Of a stretch of 33,502 nucleotides of DNA, positions 26,155 to 33,502 are shown one piece after another. This DNA comes from a bacterium. GTDB taxonomy: Bacteria; Desulfobacterota; S145-22. A program made the position numbers and the translations under genes. Below the pieces are notes generated by a model, which was not told where the DNA came from, ran no database searches, and was given only the letters and a program-made list of their open reading frames with translations. The stretch is from positions 1-33,502 of the forward strand of contig JALSPC010000126.1 in the NCBI GenBank assembly GCA_026986155.1, given 5' to 3'. Each line of letters begins with the position of its first letter. Position 1 is the first letter of the stretch.

Positions 26155-27429
26155 ATGAGGTTCCTGAACATGAAGAAAACCCCCTTGCACGCATGGCATA
26201 GAAACAACGGCGCCAACATGGCGGAATTCGGCGGCTACGAGATGCCCCTCTGGTATGGTTCGGCGCGGGACGAACATCTGTCCGTCCTCACGAAGGCGGG
26301 CATGTTCGACACCAGCCACATGGCCGTGGTGGCCGTCGAGGGCGGCGACGCCTTCGCCCTTCTCCAGAGGTGTTTCTCGAGGGACCTCACCCGGTGCGTC
26401 GGCGCCCTGGGCAAACCCCTCGTCCCGGGACTCTGCGTCTACGGGGTCTTCCTGAACGCGTCAGGCGGGGTCGTGGACGACGCCATCGTCGACCAGGTGG
26501 ACGAAAGGCGCTACCTCTGCGTGGTGAACGCGGGGATGGGCGGCGTCATCGCCCGCCACCTGTCGGAACACGCGGGGAAACTGTCCGTGGAAATCCGCGA
26601 CCTCACGGACCAGGTTGGCAAGATCGACCTCCAGGGACCCGCCTCCGCGCGCATCCTCAAGAAGGTCCTGCTAGACCCTGATACGATCTTTAAGGGGATG
26701 CGTTACTTTAGTTTCAAGGGCCATTTCGAGGATTCCCCGGCCGCAACGGGAACAGTTCGCCTGAAAAACGGCCTGCCCGTCCTCTTGTCCCGGACCGGCT
26801 ATACCGGGGAATTCGGCTTCGAGATATTCTTTGAACCCTCCCGCGCGCCCGAGGTCTGGGAGATGCTCCTCGACGCGGGCGCTGACGAGGGGATAACCCC
26901 CTGCGGATTGGCCGCACGGGACTCCCTCCGGGCCGGGGCCGTTCTCCCCCTTTCCCACCAGGATATCGGCCCCTGGCCCTTCCTCCGAAACCCGTGGGAC
27001 TTCGCCCTCCCCTACAACGATGACCGGACGGGTTTCACCAAGGATTTCGTGGGCGGGGAGGCCCTCTTGAACGCCCGGGACGCGGACTACACCTATCCCT
27101 TCATCGGTAACGACCTTCGCAAGGTTCCCGTGACAGAGGAAACCGCCGTCCTGGACGCCGGGGGAAATCCCCTCGGCACCGTGTTGACCTGTGTCTCCGA
27201 CATGGGCATCGGGAAGGCGGGCGGCAAGGTCTACAGCATCGCCAGTGCCGACAAGCCCGAGGGATTCACGCCGAGAGGGCTGAGCTGCGGCTTCGTCAAG
27301 GTCGCAAAGGCCCTCAAGACGGGGGAAACCATTGAACTGCGCGAGGGGCGGCGCGCCATCACCGTCGCCATCACTTACGATATCCGGCCGGACCGGACGG
27401 CGCGCGTGCCGATTCAGTCCATGCTGTAA
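26155..27429 (+). CDS. gcvT: Glycine cleavage system T protein (aminomethyltransferase)
   Basis: KKTPLHAWHRNNGANMAEFGGYEMPLWYGSARDEHLSVLTKAGMFDTSHM; SRTGYTGEFGFEIFFEPS; AARDSLRAGAVLPLSHQDI; start may be 26170. Confidence 0.94.
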   Translation: MRFLNMKKTPLHAWHRNNGANMAEFGGYEMPLWYGSARDEHLSVLTKAGMFDTSHMAVVAVEGGDAFALLQRCFSRDLTRCVGALGKPLVPGLCVYGVFLNASGGVVDDAIVDQVDERRYLCVVNAGMGGVIARHLSEHAGKLSVEIRDLTDQVGKIDLQGPASARILKKVLLDPDTIFKGMRYFSFKGHFEDSPAATGTVRLKNGLPVLLSRTGYTGEFGFEIFFEPSRAPEVWEMLLDAGADEGITPCGLAARDSLRAGAVLPLSHQDIGPWPFLRNPWDFALPYNDDRTGFTKDFVGGEALLNARDADYTYPFIGNDLRKVPVTEETAVLDAGGNPLGTVLTCVSDMGIGKAGGKVYSIASADKPEGFTPRGLSCGFVKVAKALKTGETIELREGRRAITVAITYDIRPDRTARVPIQSML

Positions 27430-27478
27430 TAATTCCATCCCCTCGAACCCGCGAACAACAAAACAAAAAAGGAGAAGG

Positions 27479-27880
27479 ATGATGAAGGAACTCAACGAGC
27501 TGATTTTGCCGGACGATGTTCGATTCACCGAGGACCACGAGTGGGCCCGCCGGGAGGGAGAGACCGTCCGCGTGGGCATCTCCGACTACGCCCAGGACCA
27601 GTTGGGCGATATCGTCTTTGTGGAGCTGCCGGAGGCGGGAAGCACCTTCGGCAAGGGAGACGAGTTCGGCACCGTGGAATCGGTCAAAACGGTTTCCGAG
27701 CTCTACATGCCGGTGGGAGGCGAGGTCGTCACCGTCAACGAGGAGTTGGTGGACCATCCCGAATACGTCAACACGGACCCCTACGGCAAGGGCTGGATGA
27801 TCGAGGTCAAGCCCGACGACCTTTCTGAGATGGATGCCCTGCTGGACAGGGACGCCTACCTCAGGCAATTGGAGGGATGA
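27479..27880 (+). CDS. gcvH: Glycine cleavage system H protein
   Basis: LPDDVRFTEDHEWARREGETVRVGISDYAQDQLGDIVFVELPEAG; lipoyl-lysine motif GTVESVKTVSELYMPVGG. Confidence 0.96.
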   Translation: MMKELNELILPDDVRFTEDHEWARREGETVRVGISDYAQDQLGDIVFVELPEAGSTFGKGDEFGTVESVKTVSELYMPVGGEVVTVNEELVDHPEYVNTDPYGKGWMIEVKPDDLSEMDALLDRDAYLRQLEG

Positions 27881-27884
27881 ACCC

Positions 27885-29219
27885 ATGAGATACCTCCCGC
27901 ATACCGGGGAAGAAATCGACGAGATGCTTCGCGTTGTCGGGGCGAAGGACCTGGACGACCTCTTCTCGACCATCCCGAAGGACTGCCGGAGGACCCGCGA
28001 TCTGGTTCTTCCGGGCCCCCTGACGGAATGGGAGCTCAACGACCGCATGGACGCCCTGAGCGCCCAGATGCGCGTCCCTCCCCAGGTCAAGACCTTCCTG
28101 GGGGCGGGAAGCTATCCCCACCACATCCCCGAGGCCGTCCGGCAGCTCCTCCTCCGGAGCGAGTTCTACACCGCCTACACCCCCTACCAGCCGGAGATAA
28201 GCCAGGGAACCCTGCAGGCCATCTACGAGTACCAGACCCTGGTCACGCGCCTTTTGGGCATGGAGGTGGCCAACGCCTCCATGTACGACGGGGCAACGTC
28301 CCTGGCGGAGGCCCTGCTGATGGCCATCCGCGTGACCCGGCGGAAGAAGGTCGCCGTCTCCCGGCTCATCCACCCCCACTACCGGCGGGTCGTCGAAACC
28401 TACCTGCTGGCGTCCGGGCACGAGATCCTCTACCTCCCCGCCCTGGCGGACGGCACCACCGATCTCTCCGCAACGGGAGACCTTTCGGAGCTGGCCGCCG
28501 TCGCCGTCCAGTCCCCCAACTTCTACGGCTGCATCGAAAACCTGGCGGCCGCCGGGGAGACGGCGCATGCCGACCCCAAGACCCTGTTCATCGTCACCTT
28601 CACCGAGCCCCTCGCCTACGGCCTGCTGACGCCGCCGGGCGAGTTCGGCGCCGATATCGTCTGCGGGGAGGGCCAGAGCCTTGGGCTTCCCCAGTCCTTC
28701 GGGGGTCCCGGGCTCGGCATGTTCGCCTCCCGGAACAAGTATGTCCGGAGCATGCCGGGACGGCTGGTGGGACAGACCGTGGACAAGGACGGGAAACGGG
28801 GATTCGTTCTAACCCTCGCCACCCGGGAACAGCACATCCGCCGGGAACGGGCCACCTCCAACATCTGTTCCAACGAGGGACTCTGCGCCCTCGCCTCGGC
28901 CATGTACATGGCCTGCCTGGGGAGGACCGGCATCCGGGAACTGGCGCGGCTCAACCACGACAAGGCGGAATACCTCAAGGCGGGCTTGAAGGCGGCCGGC
29001 GCCGAGATTCCCTTTGCCGCGCCAACCTTCAACGAGTTCGTGGCAAAACTGCCCCCGGGCTTCGGAGAGAAACACGCCCGTCTCCTGGAAAAGAACATCG
29101 TGGCGGGGCTCCCCCTCGAGACGTATTTCCCGGAACTGCGGGATCACGCCCTCTTCTGCGCCACGGAGACGGTGAGCAAGGAAGACATGGACGCCCTCAT
29201 CAAGGAGATTGCATCATGA
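27885..29219 (+). CDS. gcvPA: Glycine dehydrogenase (decarboxylating) subunit 1
   Basis: RYLPHTGEEIDEMLRVVGAKDLDDLFSTIPKD; FLGAGSYPHHIPEAVRQLLLRSEFYTAYTPYQPEISQGTLQAIYEYQT; in-frame ATG at 27885. Confidence 0.95.
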   Translation: MRYLPHTGEEIDEMLRVVGAKDLDDLFSTIPKDCRRTRDLVLPGPLTEWELNDRMDALSAQMRVPPQVKTFLGAGSYPHHIPEAVRQLLLRSEFYTAYTPYQPEISQGTLQAIYEYQTLVTRLLGMEVANASMYDGATSLAEALLMAIRVTRRKKVAVSRLIHPHYRRVVETYLLASGHEILYLPALADGTTDLSATGDLSELAAVAVQSPNFYGCIENLAAAGETAHADPKTLFIVTFTEPLAYGLLTPPGEFGADIVCGEGQSLGLPQSFGGPGLGMFASRNKYVRSMPGRLVGQTVDKDGKRGFVLTLATREQHIRRERATSNICSNEGLCALASAMYMACLGRTGIRELARLNHDKAEYLKAGLKAAGAEIPFAAPTFNEFVAKLPPGFGEKHARLLEKNIVAGLPLETYFPELRDHALFCATETVSKEDMDALIKEIAS

Positions 29220-30670
29220 AGGAAGTCATCGGAACCACCGGACTGGTTATGAACGAGCCCCTCCTGTGGGAGAAAGGGGTCGCGGGAAGGATCGGCTTTT
29301 CCATGCCCCGGCGGGATGTCCCGGAGGCCCCGCTGGACGCCTCCCTCACGGGGGAAGGCCCCGATTTCCCCGATCTGAGCGAGGTGGACGTAGTGCGCCA
29401 CTACACGCGGCTGTCCCAGTGGAACTACGGGGTGGATACGGGGATGTATCCCCTGGGCTCCTGCACCATGAAATACAATCCCAAGACCCACGAGCGTCAG
29501 GCCGCCCTTCCGGGATTCGTCAACGCCCACCCCATGCTGCCCGCGTCCATGGCCCAGGGGATCCTCGCTCTCATGCACGAACTGGAGACCTGCCTGGCCG
29601 AGATCACGGGCCTTCCCGCCGTCACCCTTCAGCCGGCGGCCGGGGCGCACGGGGAACTCACGGGGATGATGGTGGTCCGCGCCTATCACAACGACCGCGG
29701 AAAGCCCCGGCACAAGATCCTCATCCCCGACACGGCCCACGGAACCAACCCGGCCAGCAGCGCCTTGTGCGGTTTCACCCCCGTTCCCGTCTCTTCAAGC
29801 GCGCGGGGGGTCCTCGCGCAGGAAACCATCGCGGCGGTCATGGACGAGGACACGGCGGGCATTATGATCACCAACCCCAACACCCTGGGACTGTTCGAGG
29901 AAAATATCCGGGCCATCGCCAAGATTGTCCATGACAAGGGCGGGCTGGTCTACGTGGACGGCGCCAACATGAACGCCATGATGGGCATCGTCAGCATGGG
30001 AGCGATCGGGGTGGATGTCATGCACCTGAACCTTCACAAGACCTTCTCCACCCCCCACGGGGGCGGCGGACCCGGCGCGGGGCCGGTCTGCGTCACGGAG
30101 GCCCTGGCGCCCTTCCTGCCCGTCCCGAGGGTGGTCAGGGAAGGCGACGCCTACGCCCTCTCCTACGACTTCCCCAAGTCCATCGGGAAGGTTCACGCCT
30201 TCTACGGCAACGTGGGCGTGCTCATCAAGGCCTACTGCTACATCCTCAGCCTGGGGAAAGACCTCAAAAGGGTCAGCCAGCTTGCCGTATTGAACGCCAA
30301 CTACGTCAAGGAACGGCTCAAGGACACCTTCCATCTCCCATACGACCGGCCCTGCATGCACGAGTGCGTCTTCACGGACAAAAACCAGGAGGCCCACAAG
30401 GTCACGACCCTGGATATGGCCAAGCGCCTCATCGACTACGGCTTCCATCCCCCCACCATCTACTTCCCCCTTGTCGTCCACGGCGCCATCATGATAGAGC
30501 CGACGGAGACGGAATCGAAGGAAACGCTCGATTCCTTCATCGCGGCCTGCCGGGCCATCGCGACAGAGGCGGCGCAGTCCCCGGATACCCTGCGCGAGGC
30601 ACCCACCAAGCCCAAGGTGAGGCGGCTGGACGAGACCCTGGCGGCCCGCCACCCGCACCTGGCGGGATAA
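29216..30670 (+). CDS. gcvPB: Glycine dehydrogenase (decarboxylating) subunit 2
   Basis: YPLGSCTMKYNPKTHERQAALPGF; PLP site MHLNLHKTFSTPHGGGGPGAGPV; ATGA overlap with the gcvPA stop. Confidence 0.95.
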   Translation: MKEVIGTTGLVMNEPLLWEKGVAGRIGFSMPRRDVPEAPLDASLTGEGPDFPDLSEVDVVRHYTRLSQWNYGVDTGMYPLGSCTMKYNPKTHERQAALPGFVNAHPMLPASMAQGILALMHELETCLAEITGLPAVTLQPAAGAHGELTGMMVVRAYHNDRGKPRHKILIPDTAHGTNPASSALCGFTPVPVSSSARGVLAQETIAAVMDEDTAGIMITNPNTLGLFEENIRAIAKIVHDKGGLVYVDGANMNAMMGIVSMGAIGVDVMHLNLHKTFSTPHGGGGPGAGPVCVTEALAPFLPVPRVVREGDAYALSYDFPKSIGKVHAFYGNVGVLIKAYCYILSLGKDLKRVSQLAVLNANYVKERLKDTFHLPYDRPCMHECVFTDKNQEAHKVTTLDMAKRLIDYGFHPPTIYFPLVVHGAIMIEPTETESKETLDSFIAACRAIATEAAQSPDTLREAPTKPKVRRLDETLAARHPHLAG

Positions 30671-30697
30671 CGCCCCGGCGGCCCTGGAGGAGATACC

Positions 30698-31393
30698 GTG
30701 CCCGACCTGAGAATTGTCAACCTGGAGGGAACCCGGCGATACATTTCCCTCCTCCGCGCGCAGCACCGGCTGATCGCCGCGCGCCGTGAGGGAACCTTGT
30801 CTTCGGACGTGGCCCTCGTCCTGGAACACGCCCCCGTCTTTACCCTGGGACGCAACGCCACGCGCGAGCACCTCAAGGTTTCAGAGACGTTCCTGACGGA
30901 ACGGGGAATCCAGGTGGTTCAGGCCGAACGCGGCGGAGACATCACCTACCACGGCCCCGGACAGGTGGTCGCCTACCTCATCTTCGACCTGCGCGCCGCC
31001 CGCATGCGGATTCCCGATTACATCTCCCGCCTGGAAGAGGCCATGATCCGCGTCGCCCGCGATTTCGATGTCCCCGCCGGGCGGAACCCGCTCAACCCGG
31101 GGGTCTGGGTCGGCAACCGCAAACTGGGCAGCATCGGCATCGCCGTCCGGCACGGAATCGCCTACCACGGGTTGGCCCTCAACGCGAATCTTTCCCTCGA
31201 GCCTTTTACCTGGATCCATCCCTGCGGGCTCACGGGGATCTCCATGACCTCCTTGAAGGAGGAAAGGGGCCGTGATATAAAAATTGAGGACGTCAAAAGC
31301 GCCCTTTCCGGTCACCTGAAGGACCTCTTCGAGGGGCGCGGTATTGCCGTCAACCCCATGAGTTCGCTTGGAGAGATAGCCATCCGGCCATGA
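30698..31393 (+). CDS. lipB: Lipoyl(octanoyl) transferase
   Basis: LGRNATREHLKVS; ERGGDITYHGPGQVVAYLIFDL; GNRKLGSIGIAVRHGIAYHGLALN; HPCGLTGISMTSL; GTG start. Confidence 0.94.
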   Translation: MPDLRIVNLEGTRRYISLLRAQHRLIAARREGTLSSDVALVLEHAPVFTLGRNATREHLKVSETFLTERGIQVVQAERGGDITYHGPGQVVAYLIFDLRAARMRIPDYISRLEEAMIRVARDFDVPAGRNPLNPGVWVGNRKLGSIGIAVRHGIAYHGLALNANLSLEPFTWIHPCGLTGISMTSLKEERGRDIKIEDVKSALSGHLKDLFEGRGIAVNPMSSLGEIAIRP

Positions 31394-32280
31394 ACGCGCC
31401 TGAAGCCTTGAAAATCGGGGAAGCGACGAATCCCGCGAGGAAACCGGCGTGGCTGAAGAAACGCCTCCCCCGGGGACCCGACTATGAAAACGTCCGGGAG
31501 ATGCTCTCCAGGAACCTCCTTCATACCGTCTGCCAGGAGGCCCGGTGTCCCAACATCTGGGAATGTTTCTCCAGGCACACGGCGACCTTTCTCATCCTGG
31601 GAGATCGGTGCACCCGCGACTGCCGCTTCTGCGCCATCGGGCACGGCCCCATCGCGCCCCCTGACCCCCGGGAGCCCGAGCGCGTGGCGAGGGCCGCGGA
31701 ACACCTCCGCCTCGATTATGTCGTCGTCACCTCCGTCACGCGGGACGACCTTTCCGACGGTGGGGCGAGTCTCTTCGCGGAGACCATCCGGACCGTCCGA
31801 AGGCGCCTGCCCCGCGCCCGGGTGGAGGTGCTCATCCCCGATTTCGGGGGGGACGCCAAGGCGCTCGCGACGGTGCTCGACGCCCGGCCCCACGTGCTGA
31901 ACCACAACGTGGAAACCGTACCCCGGCTCTATCCCCGGGTCCGTCCCCAGGCCGACTACCGCCGCTCCCTTATCCTGCTCGAACGGGCCGCGCGGAGCCA
32001 TCCCCGCATCCCCGTCAAGTCGGGGCTCATGCTTGGGCTCGGGGAAACGGCCTCCGAAATCGAGGAGACCCTCCGGGACATCCATGCCACGGGGTGCCGG
32101 CTGTTGACGCTCGGGCAGTACCTCCGGCCCTCCAAGGAGCACCTTCCCGTGGCCCGTTACGTGCCGCCGGAGGAATTCGAGGCATGGAAGGCGCGCGCCC
32201 TCGAAATCGGTTTCACCGCCGTTTACAGCGGCCCCTTCGTGCGCAGCTCCTACCACGCGAAGGAAATGATAGACGGATAA
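31390..32280 (+). CDS. lipA: Lipoyl synthase (radical SAM)
   Basis: CQEARCPNIWECFSRHTATFLILGDRCTRDCRFCAI; LNHNVETVPRLYPRVRPQADYRRSL; KSGLMLGLGET; ATGA overlap with lipB stop. Confidence 0.96.
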   Translation: MNAPEALKIGEATNPARKPAWLKKRLPRGPDYENVREMLSRNLLHTVCQEARCPNIWECFSRHTATFLILGDRCTRDCRFCAIGHGPIAPPDPREPERVARAAEHLRLDYVVVTSVTRDDLSDGGASLFAETIRTVRRRLPRARVEVLIPDFGGDAKALATVLDARPHVLNHNVETVPRLYPRVRPQADYRRSLILLERAARSHPRIPVKSGLMLGLGETASEIEETLRDIHATGCRLLTLGQYLRPSKEHLPVARYVPPEEFEAWKARALEIGFTAVYSGPFVRSSYHAKEMIDG

Positions 32281-32311
32281 AACCGGAATCGTTACAGGGA
32301 GGAGATATCCC

Positions 32312-32866
32312 ATGCGAAAGAGATTCATCATGACGGCCTTCGGAAAGGACCGCCTCGGATTCGTGGCGGAGGTGGCCCGGGTCATCTACGAAAACGGGTG
32401 CAGCCTCGAGGACTCCACCATGACAAACCTGTCGGACGAATTCGCCATGATCTTCCTCGTGGAAGGGGAGGACGCCGGCTCCGGGGCGGAGCCCCTCCTC
32501 AACTGCCTTGAACGGGAATGCCGGCGACTCGAGATGGAACGGGGCATCTCCGCCTTCGTCCGCCCCATCAGCCGGAGCGGCGGCTCCCCGAGGAAGGACG
32601 TCACGCCTTACACCCTCCACGTGGAGGGCCTCGACCAGGCGGGTATCGTCTACAAGATAAGTCGCTTCCTGGCCGACAACGAAATCAACATCACCCACTT
32701 CGAGTCCAAGAGTCTCCCGTCCCCCCAGACGGGCGCGGCCCTCTACACCATCCGGCTCGACATCGAGGTCCCCAAAAACCTCGGATTAGAGAAAATCGAT
32801 GAGGGGCTCTCGGACATCGGCGCCACGTTGAACGTGGACATCACGATAGACGGGGGGCATCGGTAA
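32312..32866 (+). CDS. Double ACT-domain protein, GcvR-like (putative glycine cleavage regulator)
   Basis: Two ACT-like segments (FIMTAFGKDRLGFVAEVARVIYENGCSLEDSTM and YTLHVEGLDQAGIVYKISRFLADNEINITHFESK); location at the end of the gcv/lip cluster. Confidence 0.82.
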   Translation: MRKRFIMTAFGKDRLGFVAEVARVIYENGCSLEDSTMTNLSDEFAMIFLVEGEDAGSGAEPLLNCLERECRRLEMERGISAFVRPISRSGGSPRKDVTPYTLHVEGLDQAGIVYKISRFLADNEINITHFESKSLPSPQTGAALYTIRLDIEVPKNLGLEKIDEGLSDIGATLNVDITIDGGHR

Positions 32867-33051
32867 CAATGTTTCTTGCCCTTCCCCCATAACGAAGATA
32901 TTGGATAATGAATTTGTGGCGCTTATTCCTTGAAGCAGCTTTCCACAACAATTTCACCGGATCCAGAGACCGTGAGGGAGTTGAAGATCGAAAATATGGT
33001 TCCTCTCTCATTCGTTAAAACCAAGTATTCGGGGAGTGAAAGGTATTTGTT

Positions 33052-33502
33052 TCACAGGACCTTCAAGTGCCGCAGCCGCAGGATGACGTAAACGCGCGCG
33101 CCCGGCTCCAGCCGGTACAGAGCCCCTTCCCCCCGGCGCACCTCCGCCTGGATCCGCGCTCCCGACACGTTTACGGTCAGGCGTTTCAGGACACCGTCGT
33201 CCCTGGCCTCCTCCACGATTCCCGTGAAACGGTTGACGTCGGGCCCGGGCGGTTTTTCGAGGGAGAGGTAAACGTGCCTGGAGGCGATGGCCACCTTGCG
33301 GATTTTCTTCTTCTCATCCGGGACGAGGAGGGAAAGCCTGCCCGTTTCCACCCGCGCCAGGCCGTTGCCGATGGAACGGCTGGAAACGCAGTCGAGAATC
33401 GTGTGGGAACCCATAAATTCGGACACCAGGGGATGGTCCGGGGCGATGAAGACCTCGGAAAAACTCCCCGCCCGGAGGATGCGCCCCCTGTCCATGACGG
33501 CG
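33052..33502 (-). CDS. ABC transporter ATP-binding protein, C-terminal part with TOBE/Mop-like domain (molybdate/tungstate-type likely); truncated by window edge
   Basis: MDRGRILRAGSFSEVFIAPDHPLVSEFMG is the typical end of an ABC ATPase; VAIASRHVYLSLEKPPGPDVNRFTGIVEEARDDGVLKRLTVNVSGARIQAEV is TOBE-like; frame stays open at 33502. Confidence 0.75.
   Translation of the reverse strand, partial: AVMDRGRILRAGSFSEVFIAPDHPLVSEFMGSHTILDCVSSRSIGNGLARVETGRLSLLVPDEKKKIRKVAIASRHVYLSLEKPPGPDVNRFTGIVEEARDDGVLKRLTVNVSGARIQAEVRRGEGALYRLEPGARVYVILRLRHLKVL

Noticed and set aside
28028-29215. N-terminal 396 codons of the 880-aa ORF ahead of gcvPB
   Set aside because: This part is an out-of-frame reading of gcvPA (R/P/G-rich nonsense); the real gcvPB start is ATG 29216 overlapping the gcvPA stop.
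29795-30871. 358-aa minus-strand ORF opposite gcvPB/lipB
   Set aside because: Antisense shadow ORF in high-GC coding DNA.
1-33502. Search for CRISPR arrays, tRNA/rRNA genes, transposases, phage or defence genes
   Set aside because: None recognised by eye; tRNAscan-SE, minced and DefenseFinder would be needed to exclude weak cases.

Overview
The window reads as chromosomal metabolic DNA from an anaerobic, probably Desulfobacterota/deltaproteobacteria-like bacterium (lineage is inference). It has dense operons, no phage or transposase genes, and no tRNA, rRNA or CRISPR that I can see. Order: a Na+-pumping decarboxylase beta subunit and a biotin-domain-less carboxyltransferase; a 1401-aa double-domain CoA-dehydratase activase; a lipoprotein that appears to fuse BamD-like TPRs to an LptA-like domain; a degenerate histidine-kinase-like protein divergent from an NtrY/NtrX/RseC cluster; a short HesB/IscA-like gene interrupted by an in-frame TGA; a Cys-rich protein; a fragment of 3-hydroxyacyl-CoA dehydrogenase; an AEC permease; ald-alr-Lrp; livFGMHK; and lpd divergent from gcvT-gcvH-gcvPA-gcvPB-lipB-lipA-ACT. 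A molybdate-type ABC ATPase is cut by the right edge. The best leads are: (1) a HesB-like selenoprotein split by the ORF caller, with TGA at 14342-14344, a strong upstream SD and a SECIS-like hairpin at 14354-14385; (2) the BamD-LptA fusion lipoprotein; (3) a possible ChpT/Spo0B-like phosphotransferase next to NtrYX. All homology calls come from motif recognition, not database searches.
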